DNA of 64,000 nucleotides, taken from assembly GCA_024235175.1 (NCBI GenBank), contig JACKMX010000009.1, positions 1 to 64,000 on the forward strand, written 5' to 3'. Shown here in pieces: positions 17,899-26,756 of the stretch; position 1 is the first letter of the stretch, and each line of letters starts with the position of its first letter. Position numbers and translations under genes: made by a program. Source of the DNA: Chromatiaceae bacterium (GTDB lineage Bacteria > Pseudomonadota > Gammaproteobacteria > Chromatiales > Chromatiaceae). Below the pieces are notes generated by a model. That model did not search any database. It had not been told where the DNA came from and saw nothing but the letters and a program-made list of their open reading frames with translations.

Positions 17899-20187
17899 CT
17901 ATCCCACATCCATCTCTTCGCAGGGTTCGGAGAAAGAGCAATCTTTCTGCGGACAGACTTTTTCGGTTCCTTTGCTTTTCGTTGTTTTGATGGTTATGAC
18001 CGGCCAGGCGCAGCGCGGGCAGGGTTCGCTGATGGGCTTGTTCCAGATGGCATAATCGCATTGCGGATAGGTCGAACAGGAGTAAAAGATCTTGCCCCGT
18101 CGTGATTTGCGCTGCATCAGAGTGCCTTTACCGCATTTCGGACAGGTTACACTGGTGTCGACCGGCTTTTCCAATGGCTCAATATAACGGCATTTTGGGT
18201 AGTTGGAGCAGCCGATGAACTTTCCGTATTTGCCGCGTTTTATCACCAGGTCTGATTCACATTCCGGACATTTTCTGTCAGAGACTATCTCAGGTGCCTC
18301 CTGTTCGCCCTTGTCGTCATTGAGATCCCGGGTATAGTCGCATTCGGGGTAGTTGTTGCAGCCAATAAAGCGGCCATGGCGTCCGAGCCGGATGGAGAGC
18401 GGCTTGCCGCATTGCGGGCATGACTCTTCCAGTGCTTCGTGGGTGACATCACTGCGCTTGACGGTTTCCTGGGTATGATCGATAAGCTCCTTGAATGGGC
18501 TCCAGAACTGTTTAAGCAGCGGAATCCACTCCTCTTCTCCCCGGGATACAGCATCCAATTCGTCTTCTAGACGGGCGGTGAAATCATAGTCCACATATTT
18601 TGTGAAATAGTTGATCAGGAACCGGTTTACCACCCGTCCAACGTCGGTTGGATGAAACCGTTTTTTCTCCAGTTCGGCGTACTCCCTCTCCTGCAGGGTG
18701 GAGATGATCGAGGCGTAGGTCGATGGCCGGCCAATGCCATGCTCCTCCAATGCCTTGACCAGGCTGGCCTCGCTGTACCGCGGTGGCGGCTCGGTGAAAT
18801 GCTGTTCCGAGCGAATCCGCTGCAGTGGAATCTCCTCCCCCTCCACCAAAGGAGGAAGCAGCTTTTCGTCATCATCGCCCGTTTTGGCATCATCAACGCC
18901 CTCCATGTAGACTGCCATGAAGCCCGGATTGGTGACGGTTGAGCCGGTAGCGCGAAACAGGTTCCCCTCGCCACAGCCAAGATCCGCAGCGACGGTGTGG
19001 ATGGTGGCATGGATCATCTGGCAGGCGATGGTACGCTTCCAGATCAACTCGTACAGACGGGCCTGATCTTTGGTCAGGTGGCTTTTCAGATCGTCGGGTG
19101 TGCGTAAAACGGATGTCGGGCGAATCGCCTCATGCGCTTCCTGGGCATTCTTTGCCTTGGTTTTATAAACCCTCGCTTTTATTGGCAGGTGGTTGTTGTC
19201 AAATCGATTGCGGATATACTCCCGTATCTCCTCCAGCGCCTCGTCGGCCAGATGGACAGAATCGGTGCGCATGTAAGAGATCAGGCCTACCGCACCACTG
19301 CCGGTGTCAATGCCTTCATAGAGTTGCTGTGCGGTACGCATGGTGCGCTGAGTGGTGAATCCAAGTTTGCGTGCGGCTTCCTGCTGCAGGGTCGATGTGG
19401 TAAATGGTGCGGCGGGATTGCGCTTGCTCTGCTTTTTCTGGATTTTGACAACTTTGAGGTAACCCTTTGCGGCGGCCAGCAGTTTGCGCTCCGCTGCCGC
19501 TGCCGGTTCGCCATCGGTGATACTGAACTGCTCCAGCTTCTCTCCCTCAAGATGGGTCAGTCTGGCACTGAAGGGCTGCTTTTTCTTCAACAGGTCGGCT
19601 TTGATGGTCCAGTATTCCCTGATCTGAAAAGCTTCGATCTCCTCTTCCCGTTCCACTATCATGCGTAATGCGGGGCTCTGTACGCGGCCCGCGGATAGGC
19701 CACGGCGTATTTTTTTCCAAAGCAGCGGCGAAAGATTGAATCCCACCAGGTAGTCGAGCGCCCGGCGTGCCTGTTGCGCGTTTACCAGGTCCATAGAGAG
19801 GTCGCGCGGGTTATCAATCGCTTCCTGTATCGCCTTCTTCGTAATTTCGTTGAAGACTACGCGGTGCACCTGTTTGTTTTTCAGATGACGGCGGCTTTTC
19901 AGCAGCTCATACAGATGCCAGGAGATTGCCTCACCCTCGCGGTCCGGGTCAGTTGCCAGATAGAGGGCGTCGGCGCCCTTCAGCGCGGTCGAGATGGCCT
20001 TGACGTGGCGGTCGTTTCGCTCGATAACCTGATATTTCATCGCGAAATCCCGGTCTGTATCCACCGCGCCCTCTTTCGGTATCAGATCTCTGACGTGGCC
20101 ATAAGAAGCAAGTACCTTGAACTCCCTGCCCAGATATTTGTTGATAGTTTTCGCCTTGGCCGGCGACTCGACTATTACCAGATTCAT
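17899..20187 (-). CDS. topA: DNA topoisomerase I
   Basis: This is a 762-residue type IA topoisomerase. The Toprim domain opens the protein (MNLVIVESPAKAKTI, then DPDREGEAISWHL). The active-site tyrosine lies in GLISYMRTDSVHLA. Four C-terminal zinc-ribbon modules follow, each with paired cysteines (CPQCG with NNYPEC, CPECE with SNYPKC, CPKCG with STYPQC, and a last one starting CPRCAW). The protein is shorter than E. coli TopA (865), mainly in the C-terminal region. It relaxes negative supercoils during transcription. The gene is downstream of smg by 126 bases. Confidence 0.97.
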   Translation of the reverse strand: MNLVIVESPAKAKTINKYLGREFKVLASYGHVRDLIPKEGAVDTDRDFAMKYQVIERNDRHVKAISTALKGADALYLATDPDREGEAISWHLYELLKSRRHLKNKQVHRVVFNEITKKAIQEAIDNPRDLSMDLVNAQQARRALDYLVGFNLSPLLWKKIRRGLSAGRVQSPALRMIVEREEEIEAFQIREYWTIKADLLKKKQPFSARLTHLEGEKLEQFSITDGEPAAAAERKLLAAAKGYLKVVKIQKKQSKRNPAAPFTTSTLQQEAARKLGFTTQRTMRTAQQLYEGIDTGSGAVGLISYMRTDSVHLADEALEEIREYIRNRFDNNHLPIKARVYKTKAKNAQEAHEAIRPTSVLRTPDDLKSHLTKDQARLYELIWKRTIACQMIHATIHTVAADLGCGEGNLFRATGSTVTNPGFMAVYMEGVDDAKTGDDDEKLLPPLVEGEEIPLQRIRSEQHFTEPPPRYSEASLVKALEEHGIGRPSTYASIISTLQEREYAELEKKRFHPTDVGRVVNRFLINYFTKYVDYDFTARLEDELDAVSRGEEEWIPLLKQFWSPFKELIDHTQETVKRSDVTHEALEESCPQCGKPLSIRLGRHGRFIGCNNYPECDYTRDLNDDKGEQEAPEIVSDRKCPECESDLVIKRGKYGKFIGCSNYPKCRYIEPLEKPVDTSVTCPKCGKGTLMQRKSRRGKIFYSCSTYPQCDYAIWNKPISEPCPRCAWPVITIKTTKSKGTEKVCPQKDCSFSEPCEEMDVG

Positions 20188-20313
20188 CGATTGTTCAGTG
20201 TCCAGATTTTTGAAATAGAGGTGCCTGAAGCACCGTACGAAGAACGATTGGGCTCGGTGGTGGCCGGATTGCTCAAATTAGAATGCGGTCTGTACAGCCA
20301 CCGGTCCGAATAT

Positions 20314-20790
20314 TCAGTGCAGAAATGCGGGTACTTCGTTATATACCAGGTCTTCCATCTGCGCGAAGGCGGTCTCCTGGCCGGGCTGATTGATCAGCAC
20401 CATGAGTACAACCCACTTCAGCTCTTCCACGCCCACCTGGAGTGTATCGAGCGCCATTGCCCTGTCTATAACCAGCTCCCGATTGGCGGGGTCCAGGATG
20501 TTGGTATGTTCGAGGAACAGGAGAAGCCCCCGGCAATCCGTATCCAGCCGATTCATCTCCTCTCCGGTGTATATCCGGATCGAATTGCTGGCGCGGCTGG
20601 GTAAAGCTTCAGTTCCCTGGCGCAGGGCCAGTTCCTCCATCCATTGGAATGCCTTGTCGATTTCACTCTCGGGGAATCCTGCCTGCACCAGTTCTTCGTG
20701 AATAACTTCTTGATCTGAAGGCGAATTCTGGTCGTTATCCATATAGTTTTCGTAAAGGTATATCAGGATATCGACTACATTTTCGTTCAT
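20314..20790 (-). CDS. smg: Smg family protein (DUF494)
   Basis: This 158-residue acidic protein begins MNENVVDILIYLYENYMD, the hallmark of Smg/DUF494, and continues with QAGFPESEIDKAFQWMEEL and an IRIYTGEEMNRLDTDCRG segment typical of the family. Its molecular function is not established, but its gene sits beside dprA in most gammaproteobacteria, and the same order (dprA then smg) is kept here with a 45-base gap. AGGTAGC precedes the ATG. No membrane segment or enzyme motif is seen. Confidence 0.93.
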   Translation of the reverse strand: MNENVVDILIYLYENYMDNDQNSPSDQEVIHEELVQAGFPESEIDKAFQWMEELALRQGTEALPSRASNSIRIYTGEEMNRLDTDCRGLLLFLEHTNILDPANRELVIDRAMALDTLQVGVEELKWVVLMVLINQPGQETAFAQMEDLVYNEVPAFLH

Positions 20791-20835
20791 GTTGCTACCT
20801 TGATGTTTGGGGCGGTCAGTCCCGGCATTATCCAG

Positions 20836-21981
20836 CTAATCTGCACTGTTTGGGTTGTACTTGGGGGTTAAGCAATAGCCCCTTCCCGGCACGGATGATA
20901 CAACTCCCTGGAGTTCAAGCAACATCAGCATGGAGGAAACCGCCTCCGCGGTCAATCCGCTTCGTTCAATAAGAAGATCATTCGGCAGCGGATCGAACTC
21001 AAGTACCGAGATCAATTTACGGTATATGGGATCCTGGTGGACCGGGTTTTGCAGTTCTGCCGGCAGTGCGACCGGCACAGGTGAGTCACCGAGAAGTGGA
21101 GCGAGCTCCTCAAGAATATCCTGTGCGGTCTCCACCAGTTTTGCGCCCTGGCGAATCAGCTGGTGGCAACCCCGTGTCAGCGGATTGTGGATGGAGCCGG
21201 GGATAGCGAATACTTCGCGGCCCTGATCAGCAGCCTCTCTGGCGGTGATCAGTGAGCCGCTTTTATAGGCGGCTTCCACCACCAGCGTGCCCAGCGCGAG
21301 TCCGCTGATGATTCGGTTGCGGCGTGGGAAGTGGCCGCGGCGCACCGGTGTGCCAATGGGAAACTCGGATACCAGCGCCCCTTTTTCCGCAATGCATTGG
21401 CCGAGTTCCAGGTGACAGCGTGGATATATCCGGTCGAGGCCGGTGCCGGTAACCCCAATGGTGCTGGAAAGTTCGTTCAGGGCACCCTCATGCGCAGCAC
21501 CATCGATACCGACAGCCATGCCACTGGTAACGGTGATTCCCGACGCACTGAGAAATCGCGCAAACTGCCTCGCTGTCGAACGGCCTGCCGGGGTGGGATT
21601 GCGACTGCCCACAATCGCCAGCTGCGGTGACGCGAGCAGACCGGGGTTTCCCTGGACGTAGAGCAGGGCGGGAGGGTCAGGTATGTGAGTCAGTCGTTGG
21701 GGAAAGTGTGAATCGAACCTGGTTATCACATGGCAGTCAGGCCGTTCCAGCCAATTCAGGTCGCGTTCGACGCCACTCCAGTCCGGGTTGCGCAGGGCGT
21801 ATCTCACCGCAGCGGGCAGGCCGAGCGCGGTGGCTGAATTTCCAGTTTCCCGGAATACAGCTTCCGGGGTACCGAACTTATCCAGCAAGCGATGGATGCG
21901 TATGCTGCCGAGTGATGGGGTGCGTATCAGGGCAAGCCAGTATTTCAGCGTTTCGCTGTTTCTGGGGTATTCGTCGTCCAT
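20836..21981 (-). CDS. dprA: DNA-processing protein DprA/Smf
   Basis: This 381-residue protein has the Rossmann-like DprA core: the GSRNPTPAG signature, SGMAVGIDGAAHEGAL and a GTGLDRIYPRCH loop that holds single-stranded DNA. A small N-terminal helix-hairpin region precedes the core, and a C-terminal winged-helix (DML1-type) domain ends it. DprA loads RecA onto incoming single strands in natural transformation. It is widespread also in bacteria not known to be competent, so competence cannot be concluded. It lies 28 bases downstream of the LysM gene and upstream of smg. Confidence 0.94.
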   Translation of the reverse strand: MDDEYPRNSETLKYWLALIRTPSLGSIRIHRLLDKFGTPEAVFRETGNSATALGLPAAVRYALRNPDWSGVERDLNWLERPDCHVITRFDSHFPQRLTHIPDPPALLYVQGNPGLLASPQLAIVGSRNPTPAGRSTARQFARFLSASGITVTSGMAVGIDGAAHEGALNELSSTIGVTGTGLDRIYPRCHLELGQCIAEKGALVSEFPIGTPVRRGHFPRRNRIISGLALGTLVVEAAYKSGSLITAREAADQGREVFAIPGSIHNPLTRGCHQLIRQGAKLVETAQDILEELAPLLGDSPVPVALPAELQNPVHQDPIYRKLISVLEFDPLPNDLLIERSGLTAEAVSSMLMLLELQGVVSSVPGRGYCLTPKYNPNSAD

Positions 21982-22009
21982 GACAATTACCTTTCATAAT
22001 CCGTTTGTG

Positions 22010-23050
22010 CTAGTCGGGATTGACTACTCGATCTCCCAGGTGCATGGCGTCCGTGGCGTGCATCACCAAGCCAAAGCTGACCCGCTCGAACACGCGGAAG
22101 ACCAGGAGTATGCCGGCCGGTTCGTCCGGAAGTTTGACCTTGGTTCCCAGAATCGGGCTTACCGTATCTCTGACCAACAGCCCCTGGCGGTTGATATTCA
22201 GTACGTGACCGGGAGAGAGCCCATCACGGCTGCCCCGGTCCAGTACCACCACGTTGTATTGACCAATCTGGCTTACACCGTTCAGAACCGAGATGATGCT
22301 CCCATCGATAGGCCGGTCAGGCGCTTTGGGTATAAAGTTTGATCTCGACGCATCCCGGGACTCGGGTATCAGGCGATCCCCAATAACGAACTCAAGCTCC
22401 ATGTTTGTCAGCATCACGGTAGCTGGGTCTCCAGTCCGCATCAGCTCCGCGCTTCCCAGGAAGAGTGCTTCGTAACCGAGAATTTCATTGCTCTCACCAT
22501 CACGGTACGGCTTGCCCGGACGAACGACATCAAAATGAATGGGCTGTTCATCCGGCAGTGTTCTGACGTAGGCTTTTACATTACTGCTGCCGATAACATG
22601 GTCTTCCCCAAAACTGACGATGTAAGGAGAGGCAGTCAGCGAACCGGAGTCGAGTACGTACGGGCGTGACAGGAATTGTTGAATGGCCGAGATCGGTATA
22701 CTGGGGATGGCTGCATCCAGTTCGTCTTCACGTATCCTGGGGGAGAGCTTTACCAGGGACCCGCGCCTAAGAGAGAGCCTCGGCATGCCATCCACGTAGG
22801 AAAGCTCAATGATATCGCCCGGATAGATAAGGTGGGGATTCTGAATCTGGGGGTTGACATGCCAGATCTCCGGCCAGCGCCAGGGGGCCTGTAAGAAGCG
22901 CGCGGATATATCCCACAATGTATCGCCGCGCTGCACCACATGGCGGTCAGGGTGAGAGGCTTTGAGAGTCGGCGAATCCGCGGCGGCGACCGTGCCGCAA
23001 AGTAACAGACAGAGAAAAAGCGTGAGAATCGGCTGGCGGTACTTGCTCAT
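22010..23050 (-). CDS. Secreted LysM-domain protein
   Basis: From the ATG at 23050, preceded by AGGGACA, the product is 346 residues. It has a signal peptide (LTLFLCLLLCGTVAAADS), then one LysM domain (about residues 38-90: HVVQRGDTLWDISARFL and NPHLIYPGDIIEL). The remaining 250 residues resemble the conserved C-terminal region of the gammaproteobacterial LysM protein always encoded next to dprA and divergent from def. It should bind peptidoglycan in the periplasm. An open frame continues upstream to 23140 but lacks a ribosome-binding site and would bury the signal peptide. The function beyond wall binding is unknown. Confidence 0.88.
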   Translation of the reverse strand: MSKYRQPILTLFLCLLLCGTVAAADSPTLKASHPDRHVVQRGDTLWDISARFLQAPWRWPEIWHVNPQIQNPHLIYPGDIIELSYVDGMPRLSLRRGSLVKLSPRIREDELDAAIPSIPISAIQQFLSRPYVLDSGSLTASPYIVSFGEDHVIGSSNVKAYVRTLPDEQPIHFDVVRPGKPYRDGESNEILGYEALFLGSAELMRTGDPATVMLTNMELEFVIGDRLIPESRDASRSNFIPKAPDRPIDGSIISVLNGVSQIGQYNVVVLDRGSRDGLSPGHVLNINRQGLLVRDTVSPILGTKVKLPDEPAGILLVFRVFERVSFGLVMHATDAMHLGDRVVNPD

Positions 23051-23401
23051 GGTTGTCCCTTGATATCGCGATCTTGTGCCTTGAACTGGAGTAATAACGG
23101 CGCTGGTATCCAAATCTTGAATTCCGGTGGATGGAAGCACAGCCTCGCACCCTCAATTCCTGTATCATCGTGATGTTAACGAATTATATTATCCTTTTAC
23201 CAGAGGAACTGTATTCGAGATAGTGTCGCCAGTACGCGACCTGGGTCAAAAAAACCGTCAGGGGAGGGGTGTTGCAACTACAATGAACACCCAATATTGC
23301 CTCAGTTCAACCGCTTGCCGGCACTTTTGGTAGCAGCAACCGTCAAAATCGGGTAATGACTTTAGGCAATCCCGTATTGCATAGCGTGAGCGAGAATCTG
23401 A
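23051..23401. promoter_or_regulatory. Divergent intergenic region between the LysM gene and def
   Basis: These 351 bases separate two divergently transcribed groups (LysM-dprA-smg to the left, def to trkH to the right) and so must hold promoters for both. An AT-rich stretch at about 23174-23192 is the most promoter-like part. No credible gene was found; the short frames present have no ribosome-binding site or family resemblance. No exact -35/-10 pair is claimed. Confidence 0.5.
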
Positions 23402-23935
23402 ATGGCAATTCTGAACATACTCCACTTTCCCGACACCAGGCTGCGCAACCGGGCAAAGCCGGTGGAACGGGTTGACGCATCGGTCAGGAAGCTGATCGAC
23501 GACATGTTTGAAACCATGTATCAGGCACCGGGTATAGGTCTCGCGGCCACCCAGGTGGACGACGCCAGGCAGGTTATCGTCATCGATATCTCCGAGGAGC
23601 ATGATCAGCCGCTCTGTCTGATAAATCCTGAAATCCTGGAAATGGAAGGTGAGGAGTCGATGGATGAGGGTTGCCTATCGGTCCCGGGCGTGTATGAAAC
23701 AGTCGTCAGGGCGGACAAGGTCAAGGTGAGGGCACTGAATAGAAACGGTGATTCCTTTGAACTGGAGGCGGAGGGGTTGCTGGCGGTTTGTATTCAGCAC
23801 GAAATGGACCACCTTGAAGGCAAACTGTTCATAGACTACCTGTCAAATCTGAAACGCCAGCGTATTCGTAAAAAGTTGATCAAGGAGAGTCGACAGGAGA
23901 AGCCGGAGACGGATTCCGGAAGGCGGGCCATCTGA
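23402..23935 (+). CDS. def: Peptide deformylase
   Basis: This is a 177-residue type I deformylase. All three catalytic motifs are intact: GIGLAATQ (motif 1), EGCLSVP with the metal-binding cysteine (motif 2) and QHEMDHLEG, the HExxH motif (motif 3). It removes the formyl group from nascent protein N-termini, using Fe2+ or a similar metal. It is the first gene of the def-fmt-rsmB group, with fmt beginning 11 bases after its stop codon. Length and N-terminus (MAILNILHFPDTRLR) match E. coli Def (169). Confidence 0.97.
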   Translation: MAILNILHFPDTRLRNRAKPVERVDASVRKLIDDMFETMYQAPGIGLAATQVDDARQVIVIDISEEHDQPLCLINPEILEMEGEESMDEGCLSVPGVYETVVRADKVKVRALNRNGDSFELEAEGLLAVCIQHEMDHLEGKLFIDYLSNLKRQRIRKKLIKESRQEKPETDSGRRAI

Positions 23936-23945
23936 GGGCGAAGCG

Positions 23946-24881
23946 TTGCCGGGGCTGAAGATCATTTTTGCGGGAACACCAGAATTTTCTGTGCCGCCGT
24001 TACAGGCGCTGCTGCAATCCGAACACCAAGTCGTCGCAGTCTACACACAGCCGGACCGCCCCGCCGGGCGTGGACGTAAACTTACCCCGAGCCCGGTCAA
24101 GCTGCTCGCGCTTAGCAATGGCTTGGAGGTTTTCCAACCGCCCAATTTCAGGCAGGAAGAGGCGTTGAACCAGTTGCAGCGTCATCATGCTGATTTGGCG
24201 GTCGTGGTTGCTTATGGACTTATTTTGCCCAGCAGGGCTTTGCAGGCACCTCGGCTTGGTTGCGTCAATATCCATGCATCATTATTACCGCGATGGCGGG
24301 GGGCGGCACCGATCCAGCGCGCGATACAGGCGGGGGATGCAGCGACCGGCGTGACCATTATGCGCATGGATGAAGGATTGGATACCGGTCCCATACTGCT
24401 TACGAAGAGTTGCCCGATCTCGAACGATGATACCGGAGGAACCATTCATGACCGGTTGTCGTCGATCGGAGCGGTGGCTTTGATGGAGGCATTACCGGCA
24501 CTGGCCGATGGATCTCTGGTTGAATATCCGCAGGACAACGGCCAGGCGTGCTATGCAGCAAAGATTGAAAAAGCAGAAGCATTAATCGACTGGACGCGGC
24601 CGGCATCTGAGATTGACCGCCTTGTACGCGCCTTCAATCCCTGGCCGGTGGCCAGGACGGAGCTGGACGGCGAGGCGCTTCGTATCTGGCGCAGCACCGT
24701 TCAACCGGGTGCGCACGGCAAGGTTCCCGGCCATGTGGTTGCAGCAGGCCGTGAAGGAATAGATGTGGCCACTGGCGGTGGCGTGCTGCGCATCCAGGAA
24801 CTGCAGCTGCCGGGGAAGCGGGTAATGTCCGCTGCCGATTTTCTCAATGCCCGGAAGATGCAGGGAAGTCAACTTGGCTAG
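23946..24881 (+). CDS. fmt: Methionyl-tRNA formyltransferase
   Basis: This 311-residue enzyme transfers a formyl group from 10-formyl-THF to initiator Met-tRNA. The N-terminal Rossmann part begins LKIIFAGTPEFSVPPLQ, and the catalytic formyl-THF site NIHASLLPRWRGAAPIQRAI holds the essential Asn and His; the conserved MDEGLDTGPIL follows. A C-terminal OB-fold tRNA-binding part ends near residue 305. The start is TTG (23946), which sits at the expected family position; no ATG is available nearby. It overlaps the rsmB frame by eight bases if rsmB starts at TTG 24874. Confidence 0.96.
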   Translation: MPGLKIIFAGTPEFSVPPLQALLQSEHQVVAVYTQPDRPAGRGRKLTPSPVKLLALSNGLEVFQPPNFRQEEALNQLQRHHADLAVVVAYGLILPSRALQAPRLGCVNIHASLLPRWRGAAPIQRAIQAGDAATGVTIMRMDEGLDTGPILLTKSCPISNDDTGGTIHDRLSSIGAVALMEALPALADGSLVEYPQDNGQACYAAKIEKAEALIDWTRPASEIDRLVRAFNPWPVARTELDGEALRIWRSTVQPGAHGKVPGHVVAAGREGIDVATGGGVLRIQELQLPGKRVMSAADFLNARKMQGSQLG

Positions 24882-26187
24882 CCCGCGCATATCCGGCGGC
24901 AATGCCAGGGCATCAGCGGCAAAACTGCTGCAGCAGCTTGAACAGGGGCGCTCCCTCTCGGCCCTGTTGGACGGCGGTTTGCATGGGATCACTGAGGCGG
25001 ATAGCGCACTGGTAAAGGAGTTCTGTTTCGGGGTGGCACGCTGGCGGCCGCAACTGGACGCGCTCTCTGAGCTGCTGCTCAAACGGCCTCTGAAAGAGAA
25101 GGATCAGGATATCAGAGCACTGATCCTGCTCGGCCTGTATCAGTTATTGCATATGCGAGTGGCACCGCATGCAGCGCTGGCGGAGACGGTTGAGGCTTCA
25201 CGGGTGTTGAAAAAACCCTGGGCCAGCGGCCTGATAAATGCGGTGTTGAGGCGTTTCCAGCGGGAACGGGAGCCGCTGCTGGAGCGTATACAGAACAGGC
25301 CGGCGGCGCGTTACGCCTATCCTGATTGGTTGTTGCAGCGGCTCAGGCAGGCGTGGCCGGAGGATTGGGAGCAAATCGTTGTGGATTCTCTGCAGCGCCC
25401 ACCCATGAGTTTGCGTGTCAACCTCAGCCGGATAAGCCGGCAGGCGTATGCAGAACTGTTGAAGCAGAAGGGTATGGAGGCCGAGACCATCCCATGGGTT
25501 GGTTCCGGGCTGGTTTTGAAAAATGCCGTTGGTGTCGAGCGTCTGCCGGGATTCAGGGATGGGTTGGTCTCGGTACAGGATGGGGGGGCACAGCTCGCTG
25601 CTGGGTTGTTGAACCCGGCATCCGGCGATGCGGTGCTGGACAGCTGTGCCGCTCCAGGTGGGAAAAGCGGTCACTTGCTGGAGTGGGCCAGCAGCATTTC
25701 GTTGACTACGGTGGAGCTGGATCCGCAGCGAAATAACCGGATACGGGAGAATCTGGGCCGCCTTTCCTTTGCAGCAGAGGTTTGCCAGGGCGACGCCTCG
25801 CAGCCCCGTGGCACCTGGGCGACACGGCAGTACGACCGCATTCTGCTGGATGTGCCTTGCAGCGCCACCGGTGTTATCCGCCGCCATCCGGATATCAAAC
25901 TGCTGCGGAATGCAGACGATATCGCCTCTCTGGCAGAGATTCAGCGGCGGATCCTGCAGGCAAATTGGCCATTACTGAAGCCGGGAGGCATACTGCTCTA
26001 TGCCACCTGTTCGTTGCTGCCTGAGGAGAATCATCAGCAGGTCGCCTCTTTTCTGGATACTCAAAGCGATGCCCGCGAGCGGGTGATCGACGCCGAATGG
26101 GGACACGTCTGTAAGATCGGCCGGCAGACGTTCCCCGGAGAGCACACAATGGACGGTTTCTACTATGCATGCCTGGAGAAGTATTGA
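24874..26187 (+). CDS. rsmB: 16S rRNA m5C967 methyltransferase
   Basis: The product is about 437 residues. It has an N-terminal NusB-like RNA-binding domain (ARASAAKLLQQLEQG through LLGLYQLLHMRVAPHAA) and a C-terminal SAM-dependent methyltransferase domain with DSCAAPGGKSGHLLE (SAM site), the motif IV cysteine in DVPCSATGVIRRHPD and the second catalytic cysteine in YATCSLLPEEN. It methylates C967 of 16S rRNA. TTG at 24874 is preferred because AGGGA lies seven bases upstream; an ATG at 24847 is in frame but has no visible ribosome-binding site. The gene is translationally coupled to fmt. Confidence 0.95.
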   Translation: MASPRISGGNARASAAKLLQQLEQGRSLSALLDGGLHGITEADSALVKEFCFGVARWRPQLDALSELLLKRPLKEKDQDIRALILLGLYQLLHMRVAPHAALAETVEASRVLKKPWASGLINAVLRRFQREREPLLERIQNRPAARYAYPDWLLQRLRQAWPEDWEQIVVDSLQRPPMSLRVNLSRISRQAYAELLKQKGMEAETIPWVGSGLVLKNAVGVERLPGFRDGLVSVQDGGAQLAAGLLNPASGDAVLDSCAAPGGKSGHLLEWASSISLTTVELDPQRNNRIRENLGRLSFAAEVCQGDASQPRGTWATRQYDRILLDVPCSATGVIRRHPDIKLLRNADDIASLAEIQRRILQANWPLLKPGGILLYATCSLLPEENHQQVASFLDTQSDARERVIDAEWGHVCKIGRQTFPGEHTMDGFYYACLEKY

Positions 26188-26189
26188 AC

Positions 26190-26756
26190 GTGGTTGATCT
26201 ATCCAATTTCCGCTGGTTATTGCTCTTATTCATGATGCTGATGTTGCCGCCATTGGCGGCAATCAGCGAGGAGTTCAATATCAGAAGCCTCTCCAGCAAA
26301 CTGGTGGAAGGCCAGTTTCTGGTTGACGCGGAAATCGATTATCGATTCTCGGACAAGGCGATCGAGGCGCTGGTGAACGGTGTGCCTCTGACGCTGGAGG
26401 TGCATGTTCAGCTGCGCGACAGAGACGCCTGGATATGGCAGGATGATTTGATAGATCTGAGGTTGCGCTACCGGATTCGCTATCTCGCGTTGGCTGCTGT
26501 TTACCAGGTGGTGGATCTCCAGTCGGATACCCATCAGAATTTTCATACCCAGCGTTCCGCATTCGAGGCGCTGGGAGACATCCGCAACCTCTCGCTGATA
26601 TCCGCCGACAAGCTGCAGAAGGGTAGAAGTTACCGTTTGTCACTGCGCAGCAGTCTGGATATCGAGGCGCTGCCGCTCCCGTTGCGGCCCATGGCTTATG
26701 TGACATCGTCCTGGAAGCTCAGCAGCGACTGGAGTGAGCTGGTGCTGCGGCCGTGA
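26190..26756 (+). CDS. DUF4390 family membrane-anchored protein
   Basis: This protein of about 188 residues has an N-terminal signal anchor (WLLLLFMMLMLPPLAA) followed by a beta-rich domain of the DUF4390 type (DAEIDYRFSDKAIEALVNGVPL, then ASWKLSSDW-like SSWKLSSDWSE at the end). The family lies next to ntrY-type kinase genes in many beta- and gammaproteobacteria; its role is unknown, but a periplasmic partner of the kinase is plausible. GGAGAAG eight bases upstream favours the GTG at 26190; ATG 26169 and TTG 26184 are alternatives that overlap rsmB. Its stop codon overlaps the GTG start of ntrY by four bases. Confidence 0.82.
   Translation: MVDLSNFRWLLLLFMMLMLPPLAAISEEFNIRSLSSKLVEGQFLVDAEIDYRFSDKAIEALVNGVPLTLEVHVQLRDRDAWIWQDDLIDLRLRYRIRYLALAAVYQVVDLQSDTHQNFHTQRSAFEALGDIRNLSLISADKLQKGRSYRLSLRSSLDIEALPLPLRPMAYVTSSWKLSSDWSELVLRP

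Noticed and set aside
23127..23333. A short plus-strand frame upstream of def
   Set aside because: It occupies the divergent promoter region, has no ribosome-binding site and no conserved look.
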